Source: Prevotella sp.
GTDB taxonomy: Bacteria; Bacteroidota; Bacteroidia; Bacteroidales; Bacteroidaceae
DNA: 55,842 nucleotides
Assembly (NCBI GenBank): GCA_017483185.1
Contig: JAFULM010000056.1
Location: 1-55,842 of the forward strand
Reading direction: 5' to 3'
In this document: positions 26,346-35,758 of the stretch, in pieces
How the letters are laid out: each line of letters starts with the position of its first letter
Numbering within the stretch: the stretch's first letter is position 1
The notes under the pieces: generated by a model
What the model was told of the DNA's origin: nothing
The model's database searches: none
The model's input: the letters and a program-made list of their open reading frames with translations, nothing else
Position numbers and translations under genes: made by a program

Positions 26346-26560
26346 GGTTGTTGCAAAATCCCCGTAATCCGCTTGCCCATGAACGGCGTAGCGCATGACG
26401 CCGGTCATGCCTCCGCGAACTTCCGTATGCGCGTATGCGCCCTCTTTGTGACTTTGCGGCCTTTGCGTTGAAATATGTGATTGATTATGTGGCAAAGAGG
26501 CGGTCGCGACGGGTCGCACCCTTACCCTTTACGCTTCCGGCGCGTTTCTCCTGATGTCGG
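26346..26560. repeat. Gap filled by two repeat families
   Basis: At about 26390-26475 lies a degenerate copy of the CGTATGCGC…CTTTGCGTTGAAAT family (compare 40538-40702). From about 26490, GAGGCGGTCGCGACGGGTCG is a partial copy of the dyad element at 37948-38053. No gene. Confidence 0.7.
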
Positions 26561-26575
26561 ACGAACCATAAAAAA

Positions 26576-26700
26576 ATGCCGGCCTTTCCTCACGGGAAAA
26601 CCGGCACACATAAAAAATAAATTATATTGGTTAATTACTGCCGGCCTTTCCTCACGGAAAAAACCGACACACATAAAAAATAAATTATATCGTTTAATCT
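26576..26700 (-). terminator. Tandemly duplicated terminator after the OmpA-like gene
   Basis: Two copies of a roughly 60-base unit: TGCCGGCCTTTCCTCACGG…, then CACACATAAAAAATAAATTA…, one after the other. Each can form a GCCGG…CCGGC hairpin with an AT-rich flank. Copy two has AAAAAACCGACAC where copy one has AAAACCGGCAC. Confidence 0.75.
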
Positions 26701-26722
26701 TATCTTCAGTAAGTTCTGTACC

Positions 26723-27865
26723 TTATTCGGCAACCATCTCTGTCACCGTCTCCTCGATGGTCTCGGTAACAGTCTTCTCGGCCTGGCCCTTTACGATGAC
26801 GCAACGGTTCTTGTCGTTGTCCTCGAAAGGCTGGACGGTGTCACCCTTGCTGTCGGTGACGATGCGTGAAGCGTCTGCCCCGTAGTTCTTGACCAAAGCC
26901 TCCTTGTACTTGTCTGCACGCTGCTTTGCGTACTTGACGTTGAGTTTGGGATTGCCCGTGCCCTTGTCAGCATAGCCGACAACAGACACCGTGGCTGTCG
27001 GATAGGACTTCAGGAAGTCTGCCACGCGCTGCATCTGATCCTTCTCGCCTTCGGCGTCGGCTTCGCGCAACTTGTAGAAGCGCACCTCGTTCAACTCTAC
27101 GGGCACCTTCTTCTCCACCGTACGCTTGGCCACACGTGTCACGGGTTTCGGCGTGGGCTTCGGAGCGACGGGCTCGACCACGGGTGCGGGCTTCGGAGCG
27201 GGCTTGCGGTACTTGTGACCGAAGCGGTAGCTCAGACCGATCGATGCGGTGAGCATCCAGTCGTCGGTGTTGTTATACTTGGAGTTGAAACGGTCATCCA
27301 GACTGTTGGCTGCCACTTCCAGCGCTACGCCGAAAGGCTTGGTCACGTTGGTCTCCAGACGAAGGCCGGCGCGGATGTTGTGGCTCAGGCGGTTGCCGTC
27401 CCAGACGAGGGGCATGTTGAGGTTATGGTTGGCGGCTGCCATCTTGTTGGCATCGTCGTTGCTCCAGGCGTTGGTCAGACCGATACCGCCGACGAATATC
27501 ACGTTGAGGAAATGAGATCCGTTGCCTTTATTGCAGACGAGGTTCGTCAGGTTGAGGAGCAGGTCCGCATTGGTCGTGATATAGTTGTACTTGTAGTATC
27601 CCACATTGTCAAATCCGCTTTTCGACTCCCATCCACTCACGTGGAGACGCGCGCCGACCACGGGCGTGAAATAGTGGCCGAAAGAGATTGCGCCCATCGG
27701 CGTAATCAATTTGTCCATCTTGGCATCGGTCAGCGTGATCTGTCCGCCACCTTGCACTTCCAGGTAGCTATATGACTTCAGCTTCCCCTTGTCGCTCTCC
27801 TGTGCACTCACTACACCGGAAGTCAGCAGGCATATTGCTGCTGCAAACATTGTCTTTCTGTACAT
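26723..27865 (-). CDS. OmpA family outer membrane protein
   Basis: A 380-residue protein: signal peptide MYRKTMFAAAICLLTSGVVSAQ, an N-terminal beta-barrel (about 30-215), a Pro/Lys-rich linker (KPAPKPAPVVEPVAPKPTPK), then an OmpA-like domain. The latter carries VSVVGYADKGTGNPKLN and a YAKQRADKYKEALVK helix that binds peptidoglycan. It tethers the outer membrane to the wall. The extreme C-terminus has a TVTETIEETVTEMV repeat. Confidence 0.92.
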   Translation of the reverse strand: MYRKTMFAAAICLLTSGVVSAQESDKGKLKSYSYLEVQGGGQITLTDAKMDKLITPMGAISFGHYFTPVVGARLHVSGWESKSGFDNVGYYKYNYITTNADLLLNLTNLVCNKGNGSHFLNVIFVGGIGLTNAWSNDDANKMAAANHNLNMPLVWDGNRLSHNIRAGLRLETNVTKPFGVALEVAANSLDDRFNSKYNNTDDWMLTASIGLSYRFGHKYRKPAPKPAPVVEPVAPKPTPKPVTRVAKRTVEKKVPVELNEVRFYKLREADAEGEKDQMQRVADFLKSYPTATVSVVGYADKGTGNPKLNVKYAKQRADKYKEALVKNYGADASRIVTDSKGDTVQPFEDNDKNRCVIVKGQAEKTVTETIEETVTEMVAE

Positions 27866-27906
27866 TTGTTTTTAAGTTTATTAAGTGTTCATTAACGTCT
27901 CGAGGG

Positions 27907-27938
27907 CAAAAGTATAGAGTATTATTGAAAAAACCAAA
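27907..27938 (-). promoter_or_regulatory. Promoter of the OmpA-like gene
   Basis: Minus-strand TTTG (27935-27938) and TACTTTTG (27907-27914) separated by 20 bases; leader about 35 bases. Confidence 0.75.
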
Positions 27939-28071
27939 TTTTACGACGTTTTTTTTACCGGCATCATTTGGTTCATCCGGCATTTGGAGTGATATGGCTC
28001 ACTTGATAAATACGTACTCATACGGTATTTGGCATGATATGTCAATTAATACCAACATAACAAGCTAATTT

Positions 28072-28240
28072 GGAAGTCTTTAAGTGTGGTAATCGCTGTC
28101 TCCTCCCTTTGAAGGAGAGGATAGGGGTGGTTAAACAATAACTTACTGTAATCATTGCTTTGAATAACGGTGATTGACCAACCACCCCTAACCTCTCCTT
28201 CAAAAGAAGGGGACTGCGATTACCACACTTAAAGACTTCC
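28072..28240. mobile_element. MITE-like element with shared termini (169 bases)
   Basis: Imperfect 60-base inverted arms (GGAAGTCTTTAAGTGTGGTA… and its complement ending at 28240) enclose about 45 AT-rich bases. The arms share GAAGTCTTTAAGTGTG and the GTC-CCTCC block with the perfect hairpin at 12710-12817. Between 27866 and 28907 I find no gene other than this element and copy B. Confidence 0.7.
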
Positions 28241-28329
28241 CGAAGAGGTTGGCGTGTAGATGCGGACTGAGATAAAGATGTGCAGTCCATCGCTCCCGAT
28301 GCCGGATGGACATTTGGAGTGTCATAATA

Positions 28330-28720
28330 ATATCAAAAAATTAACATTTCGAATTTCCGGAGTTTTAGCGAAAATGAGCAAATATCCTGACATTTCAGCT
28401 CCGTTTCCACCCTCCGCCCGACCCTCTTCCAAGTAACGGGGCCCTTACGGGGTCGCAACGGGCATGCCGTTGTCTTCCAACGAGCACGCCGTCGTCATGC
28501 AACGGCGGCCCCGTTGCAACGTCGCGGGGCCCTTACGGCAAACCGCAAAAATCGCCGTCAAAAAGTCACGAAACGCAAGTCGCTCAGAGACAACGACTTA
28601 ACAGAATTGTTCAAAAATCGAAAATTTCGGCCCGAAATACTGAAAATTCCGAATCACGAGGATTTTGCGAACGCTTTGTCAGGATAATTCCGAGTTTTTA
28701 ACACTTCATCCTCATGTCAC
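28330..28720 (+). repeat. Modular intergenic repeat element, copy B (divergent)
   Basis: The GC-rich core (about 28435-28545) reuses the words of copies A, C and D: ACGGGGCCCTTACGGGG, CAACGGGCATGCCGTTG, AACGAGCACGCCGTCG and CAACGGCGGCCCCGTTGCAA. The AT-rich flanks are only loosely similar and the CCCCTCTGACTCCCC hairpins are missing. Confidence 0.65.
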
Positions 28721-28843
28721 ATGACGGCCCGTCCGGAAACCTTTACGCGGAGTAATCTCTGCGAGGGCGCTGCACGTCAACCTTACAGTCTCGCCTTAAT
28801 ATGAATTGTCGCCATCATTGTAGGGCCGACATTTTCGTCGGTC

Positions 28844-28877
28844 GTTGAACGATATTCGAAAATAATGTTTATCTTTG
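28844..28877 (+). promoter_or_regulatory. Promoter upstream of the small ORF and GNAT-like gene
   Basis: GTTG (28844-28847) and TATCTTTG (28870-28877). Transcription would start near 28884. Confidence 0.6.
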
Positions 28878-28907
28878 CAAGTAATTTGATATCACAGATC
28901 GTTATTT

Positions 28908-28997
28908 ATGAATAACAGGTTGCTTCTCGTCAGTCTGCTCCTCATCGGTCTCAGCGTCATCACACTGCCATGCCACTGTATGGCATACACCCGATGA
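28908..28997 (+). CDS. Possible 29-residue hydrophobic peptide
   Basis: It reads MNNRLLLVSLLLIGLSVITL then PCHCMAYTR. It starts 24 bases after the predicted transcription start and has a positive N-terminus and one hydrophobic stretch ending near two cysteines. It could be a leader peptide or a small membrane protein, or chance. It does not match a family I know. Confidence 0.4.
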   Translation: MNNRLLLVSLLLIGLSVITLPCHCMAYTR

Positions 28998-29055
28998 CCC
29001 CGGCTGCAGGAGAAAAAGCAAGACAGCATCTTAATAACAAACAAACCGGACCGAA

Positions 29056-30201
29056 ATGTCACCAATAGAGATAAGAAAAGTAGAAAACAAGAAGGGCCTC
29101 GAGACCTTCATACAGTTCCATTATGACCTTTACCGCGGCGACGCATACGACGTGCCGAACCTCCATAGCGACGAGGTCAACACACTGAGCAAGGACAAGA
29201 ACGCAGCCTTCGACTTCTGCGAAGCCGAATATTTCATGGCCTTCCGCGACGGACGCATCGTCGGCCGCGTGGCCGCCATCATCAACCGGAAAGCCAACGA
29301 GCGATGGGGACGCAAGAGCGTGCGCTTCGGATGGATAGACTTTATCGACGACATCGAGGTGTCGACATCCCTGCTACGGGCCGTCGAAGACTGGGGACGG
29401 GAACGGGGTATGGCCGAAATCGTCGGGCCGTTGGGATTCACGGACATGGACCCCGAGGGCATGCTCATCAAGGGATTCGACCAGCTCGGCACACAGGCCA
29501 CACTCTACAACTATCCCTACTACCCCGAACACATGGAGCGCATGGAGGGATGGCGCAAGGACAACGACTATGTGGAATACAAGCTCTACGTCCCCGACGC
29601 CATACCGGACAAGTACCGCAAGATAGCCGAAATGATCATGAAGCGCTACAACCTCCACGTGAAGAAGCTCAAGAGGAAAGACGTCTTCGAAGGCGGCTAC
29701 GGACAGAAGATATTTGAAGTCATCAACGAGACATTCGGACATCTCTACGGCTACTCACAGCTCAGCCAACGGCAGATAGACCAGTATGTCAAAATGTATC
29801 TGCCGATGGCCGACCTCAACCTCGTCACACTCATCGAAGACCGCAACGCCGACAACAAAGTGGTCGGTGTCGGCATATCCATCCCCTCTCTCTCCCACGC
29901 CCTGCAACGCTGCCGCAACGGACGCCTGCTGCCGTTCGGATGGTGGCACGTGCTGAGAGCGCTGAAATTCCACAAGACCGACGTCGTCGATCTGCTCCTC
30001 GTCGGCATCCTGCCCGAATACAGGGCCAAAGGAGCCAACGCCCTGCTCTTCTACGACCTCATCCCGTGGTATCAGAAGTACGGCTTCAAGTGGGGCGAGA
30101 CACATGTCGAGATGGAGACCAACGACAAGGTACAGAGCCAATGGCAGTATCTCGAACGCGAGTGCCACAAGCGCAGGAGGTGCTACGTGAAGGATATATA
30201 A
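29056..30201 (+). CDS. GNAT-fold protein of unknown substrate
   Basis: A 381-residue cytoplasmic protein of a conserved Bacteroidota group with acetyltransferase-like features: MAFRDGRIVGRVAAIIN in the first half and LLVGILPEYRAKGANALLFYDL in the second, the latter resembling the acyl-CoA-binding pattern. Two GNAT-like halves are plausible. No substrate can be named. The gene is followed after a hairpin-filled gap by topoisomerase IV subunit B on the same strand. Confidence 0.75.
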   Translation: MSPIEIRKVENKKGLETFIQFHYDLYRGDAYDVPNLHSDEVNTLSKDKNAAFDFCEAEYFMAFRDGRIVGRVAAIINRKANERWGRKSVRFGWIDFIDDIEVSTSLLRAVEDWGRERGMAEIVGPLGFTDMDPEGMLIKGFDQLGTQATLYNYPYYPEHMERMEGWRKDNDYVEYKLYVPDAIPDKYRKIAEMIMKRYNLHVKKLKRKDVFEGGYGQKIFEVINETFGHLYGYSQLSQRQIDQYVKMYLPMADLNLVTLIEDRNADNKVVGVGISIPSLSHALQRCRNGRLLPFGWWHVLRALKFHKTDVVDLLLVGILPEYRAKGANALLFYDLIPWYQKYGFKWGETHVEMETNDKVQSQWQYLERECHKRRRCYVKDI

Positions 30202-30203
30202 GG

Positions 30204-30428
30204 GGGCCCCACCCCGACCCTCCCCAAGGGGAGGGTGCCTACGAGGTGAAATATATTCCTCACAATAGTAATGCTATATAGCTATATAACAAGATATAAA
30301 CTTAATAAATACCCCATAGGTCTTTCCCTATAAAAGAGAACCGCAACTCACTCCCCCCCCCCTTAGGGGAGTCGGAGGGGGCCATTCCATAGTTCTCTCC
30401 CCTTGGGGGAGCCGGAGGGGGCCGAAAT
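30204..30428. repeat. Three GC-rich hairpin repeats before the topoisomerase gene
   Basis: An inverted copy of the CCCTCCCC-AA-GGGGAGGG repeat is at 30204-30248. Two CTCCCCCC/GGGGGAG-type copies follow at about 30350-30382 and 30398-30422, the last ending seven bases before the start codon. Confidence 0.75.
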
Positions 30429-32375
30429 ATGACTGACGAACTACAACCCATCGTCGAATACACCGACGACAACATCCGGCACCTGTCGGACATGGAGCAC
30501 GTGCGCACCCGTCCCGGCATGTACATCGGCCGTCTGGGCGACGGACAGCTGCCCGAAGACGGCATATACGTATTGTTGAAGGAAGTGACGGACAACTCCA
30601 TCGACGAATTCAAGATGAACGCCGGCAACCGCATCGAGATTGACATCAAGGACAACCTCCGTGTCTCCGTGCGCGACTACGGCCGCGGCATCCCTCAGGG
30701 CAAACTGATAGAAGCCGTGAGCGTGCTCAACACGGGAGGAAAATATGACTCAAAGGCCTTCAAGAAGAGCGTCGGACTCAACGGCGTGGGTGTCAAGGCC
30801 GTCAACGCGCTCAGCTCCCACTTCGAAGTGGCCTCGTTCCGCGACGGCAAGGTGAGACGTGCCGTCTTCGAACGGGGTGTGCTCAAGAGCGACGTGACCG
30901 AAGACACCGACGACGAGAACGGCACATATATATACTTTGAGCCCGACGACACGCTCTTCCTCAACTACTCGTTCCACAACGACATCGTCGAGACCATGCT
31001 CCGCAACTACACATATCTCAACACGGGGCTTGTCATCATGTACAACGGCCGGCGCATCATCAGCCGCCACGGACTCAAGGACCTGCTCAACGACACGATG
31101 ACCAACGACGGCATCTACCCCATCATCCACCTCAAGGGCGAAGACATAGAGATAGCTTTCACACACACGGGACAGTATGGTGAGGAATACCACTCGTTCG
31201 TCAACGGACAGCACACCACGCAGGGCGGTACCCATCAGAGCGCTTTCAAGGAGCACATAGCCAAGACGATAAAGGAATTCTACGGCAAGAACCTCGAATA
31301 CACGGACATCCGCAACGGACTCGTGGGCGCCATCGCACTCAACGTCGAGGAGCCGATGTTCGAGAGCCAGACCAAGATCAAGCTCGGATCACTCACAATG
31401 GAGCCGGGTGGCGGCGTGAGCGTCAACAAATATGTCGGCGACTTCATCAAGAACGAGGTGGACAACTATCTCCACAAGCACGCCGACGTGGCCGAAGTGA
31501 TGCTCCAGAAGATACAGGAGAGCGAGAAAGAGCGCAAAGCGATGGCCGGCGTGACCAAACTGGCACGCGAACGAGCCAAGAAAGCCAATCTCCACAACCG
31601 CAAGCTGCGCGACTGCCGCATACACTTCAGCGATGTCAAAAACGACCGGAAGGAGGAGAGCTCGATATTCATCACCGAGGGAGACTCGGCCAGCGGAAGC
31701 ATCACCAAGAGCCGCGACGTCAACACGCAGGCCGTATTCTCGTTGCGCGGAAAACCGCTCAACTCCTTCGGACTGACCAAAAAGGTGGTCTACGAGAACG
31801 AGGAGTTCAATCTCCTCCAGGCCGCACTCGACATCGAGGAAGGCCTCGACACGCTCCGCTACAACAAAGTCATCGTCGCGACGGATGCCGATGTCGACGG
31901 CATGCACATCCGTCTGCTCATCATCACGTTCTTCCTGCAGTTCTTCCCCGACCTCATCAAGAAGGGCCACGTCTATGTCCTGCAGACACCACTGTTCCGC
32001 GTACGCAACCGCCGCACGAAGATAAAGAACAAACAAGTGCTCGCCGAGGCCGCCGCAAAGCCGGAGCAGAAGAAGAGTGACTTCATCACACGCTATTGTT
32101 ACAGCGAGGAGGAGCGCGTCAATGCCATCGAAGCGCTTGGCCCCGACCCGGAGATAACACGATTTAAGGGTCTCGGTGAGATTTCACCGGAGGAATTTGT
32201 CAACTTCATCGGCCCCGATATGCGCCTCGAGCAGGTGACGCTCCACAAGACCGACCAGGTGCAGAAGCTCCTCGCCTACTACATGGGAAAGAACACACCG
32301 GAGCGCCAGAACTTCATCATCGACAACCTCGTGGTCGAAGAAGACCGCCCGGAAGAAGAAGAGGAATTCTTTTAA
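30429..32375 (+). CDS. parE: DNA topoisomerase IV subunit B
   Basis: A 648-residue type IIA topoisomerase ATPase subunit that separates daughter chromosomes with ParC. GHKL ATP-binding motifs are present ([30 protein letters not shown]), followed by the transducer domain. The TOPRIM metal motifs are [13 protein letters not shown] and [13 protein letters not shown]. The acidic tail [10 protein letters not shown] is typical. GyrB would be longer, which favours ParE. parC is not in the window. Confidence 0.93.
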   Translation: MTDELQPIVEYTDDNIRHLSDMEHVRTRPGMYIGRLGDGQLPEDGIYVLLKEVTDNSIDEFKMNAGNRIEIDIKDNLRVSVRDYGRGIPQGKLIEAVSVLNTGGKYDSKAFKKSVGLNGVGVKAVNALSSHFEVASFRDGKVRRAVFERGVLKSDVTEDTDDENGTYIYFEPDDTLFLNYSFHNDIVETMLRNYTYLNTGLVIMYNGRRIISRHGLKDLLNDTMTNDGIYPIIHLKGEDIEIAFTHTGQYGEEYHSFVNGQHTTQGGTHQSAFKEHIAKTIKEFYGKNLEYTDIRNGLVGAIALNVEEPMFESQTKIKLGSLTMEPGGGVSVNKYVGDFIKNEVDNYLHKHADVAEVMLQKIQESEKERKAMAGVTKLARERAKKANLHNRKLRDCRIHFSDVKNDRKEESSIFITEGDSASGSITKSRDVNTQAVFSLRGKPLNSFGLTKKVVYENEEFNLLQAALDIEEGLDTLRYNKVIVATDADVDGMHIRLLIITFFLQFFPDLIKKGHVYVLQTPLFRVRNRRTKIKNKQVLAEAAAKPEQKKSDFITRYCYSEEERVNAIEALGPDPEITRFKGLGEISPEEFVNFIGPDMRLEQVTLHKTDQVQKLLAYYMGKNTPERQNFIIDNLVVEEDRPEEEEEFF

Positions 32376-32404
32376 GGGTTCACACGTGAGTTCTTTATTC
32401 AGAA

Positions 32405-32462
32405 GTTAAGGAGTTAAATGGAGTTATCGCGGATGTTGCGAAACTCCATTTAACTCCTTAAC
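32405..32462. terminator. 21-base stem between convergent genes
   Basis: GTTAAGGAGTTAAATGGAGT pairs with ACTCCATTTAACTCCTTAAC around a 16-base loop. It is related to the TTAACTCC repeats at 1515-1605. Confidence 0.8.
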
Positions 32463-32485
32463 GGAACGTAGCAACCCCCTTTTCT

Positions 32486-32872
32486 TTAAAGCCTCCTCCG
32501 GAAGAAAAGCATCCCTCCCACGGCAGCCAGCGTGACACCCACCGCGTTGGCCGCAAGGTCAAACCAGTCGCCGCTGCGACGCCCGTCGGTGCAATACTCC
32601 TGAAGCAGTTCGATTATGCCGCTCATCACGAGAGGGGCCAGCCACGCAAACAAGAAGAGACGCCTACGGCCGGCAACACGGTGACGACGGAAGTATTCGC
32701 CCCAGATGACGGCACAGGTGCCGCCGTACATCACGATGTGCGTCCACTTGTCAATGAAGGCCACATTGTCCAGTTCCGTCTTGGGAGGAGTGAAGAACGA
32801 CAGATACCAGACAACACAGATGAGCAGCGACGAAAGCGGGTAGTTTCTTACTGTTTGATACAAATATTTCAT
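32486..32872 (-). CDS. VanZ-like membrane protein
   Basis: A 128-residue protein with four hydrophobic segments and the VanZ pattern: DKWTHIVMYGGT and SGIIELLQEYCTDGRRSGDWFDLAANAVGV. VanZ-like proteins are widespread, of unclear function, and only some are tied to glycopeptide tolerance. No van cluster is here. Confidence 0.86.
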   Translation of the reverse strand: MKYLYQTVRNYPLSSLLICVVWYLSFFTPPKTELDNVAFIDKWTHIVMYGGTCAVIWGEYFRRHRVAGRRRLFLFAWLAPLVMSGIIELLQEYCTDGRRSGDWFDLAANAVGVTLAAVGGMLFFRRRL

Positions 32873-32892
32873 ATTAGCTTCCTATTTAGGCG

Positions 32893-32920
32893 CAAAAGTA
32901 AGAATTATTTTATACTTTTG
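32893..32920. promoter_or_regulatory. Back-to-back -7 boxes (VanZ-like gene and SNF transporters)
   Basis: TACTTTTG occurs on the minus strand at 32893-32900 and on the plus strand at 32913-32920, so the two transcripts start within about 45 bases of each other. Confidence 0.65.
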
Positions 32921-32972
32921 CAACTGATTCTACCACAAATTAAAATAACCGACATATTACGGAGATATCACA

Positions 32973-34334
32973 ATGGAACATTCTGAAAGAGCAAGTTTCG
33001 GCAGCAAGATAGGCATTGTCCTCGCAACAGCAGGCTCGGCAGTCGGCCTTGGCAACGTCTGGCGCTTCCCATATATGACAGGAGAAAACGGCGGAGCCGC
33101 ATTCATATTCCTCTATGTTGCCTGCGTGCTGCTGCTCGGCATACCGTGCATGGTGAGCGAGTTTATCATCGGCCGCCACGCCCAGGCCAACACAGCCCGC
33201 GCCTACGGACTCATGGGCGGCGGCAACAGTTGGAAGGCCGTGGGCTATCTCGGCGTGCTGACGGGCTTCCTCATCACGGGCTACTATGCCGTCGTCTCGG
33301 GCTGGTGTCTGCAATACATCTGCGCCTCGCTCTTAGGACACCTCAACGGCGACCCGGACTACATCCGCAGCTACTTCGCCGACTTCTCACAGAGTCCCGT
33401 CAAACCCATTCTCTGGACCGTAGCCTTTCTCGTCATCACCCATACGGTCATCATCCGCGGTGTCCGTCGTGGCATCGAACGGGCGTCGAAGATGATGATG
33501 CCGACGCTCTTTATCCTGTTGCTCATCATCGTCGGCGCATCATGCATGCTGCCGGGAGCCGGTCGCGGCATCGAGTTCCTGTTTCGCCCGGACTTCAGCA
33601 GCGTCGACAGAGACGTCTTCCTCGGCGCTCTCGGCCAATCGTTCTATTCGCTCAGCATCGCTATGGGCTGCATCTGCACCTACGCATCCTACTTCAAGCG
33701 CAGCACCAATCTGTCGGCCGCAGCCATACAGATCAGCGTCATCGACTGCGTCGTGGCCATTCTGGCCGGCCTGATGATATTCCCCGCGGCCTTCTCCGTG
33801 GGCGTCAGTCCCGACAGCGGCCCGTCGCTCATCTTCATCACGCTGCCCAACGTCTTCCGCGAAGCGTTCGCGGCAATGCCGTTGGTGGGCTATGTGATAT
33901 CCCTCCTGTTCTACGCCCTGCTCTCGCTCGCGGCCCTGACGTCACTCATCTCGCTGCATGAGGTCAGCACGGCGTTCCTCCACGAGGAGCGGAAGATGTC
34001 GCGCCGCTCGGCAGCATGGACAGTGACGCTGACCTGTTCGGTGATCGGTGCGCTGTGCTCACTGTCACTCGGCGGTTCGGACGGGCTGCAGATTTTCGGC
34101 CGTCCGCTGTTTGACGTGTTCGACTTCGTCACCGGCCAGATATTCCTGCCCGTCGGCGGTTTCCTCACCTGCCTCTTCATCGGCTGGGCCGTACCCAAAG
34201 ACATCGTGCGGGACGAGTTCACCAACGGCGGCACACTGCGCGGCAGTCTCTTCGGACTCTATTTCCTCAGCGTGCGCTACGTCTGCCCCGTCTGCATACT
34301 CGCGATATTCCTCCACCAGATGGGCATCATCTGA
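32973..34334 (+). CDS. SNF-family sodium-dependent transporter, copy 1
   Basis: A 453-residue transporter with about eleven to twelve membrane segments of the neurotransmitter:sodium symporter type. The start FGSKIGIVLATAGSAVGLGN and VWRFPYMTGENGGAAF contain the sodium- and substrate-site regions of helix 1. Amino acids or related amines are the likely cargo. It stands first in a probable operon with a second transporter of identical length 40 bases downstream. Confidence 0.92.
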   Translation: MEHSERASFGSKIGIVLATAGSAVGLGNVWRFPYMTGENGGAAFIFLYVACVLLLGIPCMVSEFIIGRHAQANTARAYGLMGGGNSWKAVGYLGVLTGFLITGYYAVVSGWCLQYICASLLGHLNGDPDYIRSYFADFSQSPVKPILWTVAFLVITHTVIIRGVRRGIERASKMMMPTLFILLLIIVGASCMLPGAGRGIEFLFRPDFSSVDRDVFLGALGQSFYSLSIAMGCICTYASYFKRSTNLSAAAIQISVIDCVVAILAGLMIFPAAFSVGVSPDSGPSLIFITLPNVFREAFAAMPLVGYVISLLFYALLSLAALTSLISLHEVSTAFLHEERKMSRRSAAWTVTLTCSVIGALCSLSLGGSDGLQIFGRPLFDVFDFVTGQIFLPVGGFLTCLFIGWAVPKDIVRDEFTNGGTLRGSLFGLYFLSVRYVCPVCILAIFLHQMGII

Positions 34335-34374
34335 CACCACACAACCGACCCAACTACATTATTACATATAGGAC

Positions 34375-35736
34375 ATGACACAATCGGACAGAGGCAGTTT
34401 CGGCACAAAGATAGGCGTGATACTCGCCACGGCAGGTTCGGCCGTAGGCTTGGGAAACATCTGGCGTTTCCCGTTCATGACGGGCCAGAACGGCGGTGCC
34501 GCCTTCATCGTGATCTACATCGGCTGCATCATGCTGCTCGGTCTGCCGGGCATGATCAGCGAATTTGTTGTCGGCCGCAATTCGCGGACCAACGCCGCCC
34601 GCGCCTACATGAACCTCTCCGGCCGGCGCCGCTGGGGTGCGATAGGCTATATGGGCATTGTCACGTCGACGATCATCCTCGGATTTTATGCCGTCGTAGC
34701 CGGATGGTGCCTCCAATACCTGTGGGCGTCACTCTCGGGAGAGCTCGGCGGCGACGCCGGATACGTCAGCCGCTATTTCGCCGACTTCTCCTCCCATCCC
34801 GTCAAACCCGTCCTCTGGGGTCTGGCGTTCATCCTCATGACCCATCTTGTCATCGTCCGCGGCGTCCGCAGCGGCATCGAGCGCGTCTCGAAGATGCTCA
34901 TGCCTACGCTCTTTGTGCTGCTCCTGATACTCGTCGTAGCCTCGTGCATGCTGCCGGGAGCCGGTCGCGGCATCGAATTTCTGTTCCGTCCGGACTTCAG
35001 CCGTGTCGACAGCAATGTCTTTCTCGAAGCCCTCGGCCAGGCCTTCTTCTCCCTTTCGCTCGGCACGGCCTGTCTCTGCACCTACGCATCCTACTTCGGG
35101 CGCCGTACCAATCTCATGCGCTCGGCCTTCCAGATAGCCGCCGTCGACACCTTAGTGGCCATCCTCGCCGGCCTGATGATATTCCCCGCAGCCTTCTCCG
35201 TGGGCATCAGTCCCGACAGCGGCCTGTCCCTCATCTTCATCACCCTGCCCAACGTCTTCCGCGAGGCGTTCTCGGCTATGCCCGTGGTCGGCTACGTCAT
35301 CTCCGTCTTGTTCTACGTGCTGCTCGCTTTGGCCGCCCTGACGTCGACCATATCCATGCACGAGATCGGCACGGCGTTCTTTCATGAAGAGTGCCACCTG
35401 CCCCGTCGCCGTGCGGCATGGATTGTGACGGGCGTGACAGGCGCCATCTGCGTGATCTGTTCGCTGTCCGTCGGCGCACTGCCATCCCTCCGCGTGGCCG
35501 GCATGTCGTTCATGGACGCCTGCGATGCGCTCACCGCACAGCTGCTCATGCCCGTCGGCGCGTTTCTCACTTGCCTTTACGTGGGATGGTTTGCGCCCCA
35601 CAAGACCGTGCGCCAGGAACTGACCAACGACGGCACACTGCGCAACCGGTTCTTCCATACCTACCTCTTCGTCGTCAAATACGTCTGTCCCGTGTGCATC
35701 ACGATGATATTCCTGCATCAGCTCGGGATAATATAG
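34375..35736 (+). CDS. SNF-family sodium-dependent transporter, copy 2
   Basis: A 453-residue paralogue of the previous gene, with the same helix-1 motif (GVILATAGSAVGLGNIWRFP) and long shared blocks (SCMLPGAGRGIEFLFRPDFS, LAGLMIFPAAFSVG). The divergence is spread along the protein, so the duplication is not recent. Differences in helices 1, 3, 6 and 8 may set different substrates. The next gene begins 22 bases later. Confidence 0.92.
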   Translation: MTQSDRGSFGTKIGVILATAGSAVGLGNIWRFPFMTGQNGGAAFIVIYIGCIMLLGLPGMISEFVVGRNSRTNAARAYMNLSGRRRWGAIGYMGIVTSTIILGFYAVVAGWCLQYLWASLSGELGGDAGYVSRYFADFSSHPVKPVLWGLAFILMTHLVIVRGVRSGIERVSKMLMPTLFVLLLILVVASCMLPGAGRGIEFLFRPDFSRVDSNVFLEALGQAFFSLSLGTACLCTYASYFGRRTNLMRSAFQIAAVDTLVAILAGLMIFPAAFSVGISPDSGLSLIFITLPNVFREAFSAMPVVGYVISVLFYVLLALAALTSTISMHEIGTAFFHEECHLPRRRAAWIVTGVTGAICVICSLSVGALPSLRVAGMSFMDACDALTAQLLMPVGAFLTCLYVGWFAPHKTVRQELTNDGTLRNRFFHTYLFVVKYVCPVCITMIFLHQLGII

Positions 35737-35758
35737 GCATGACCGCAACGACAATACT

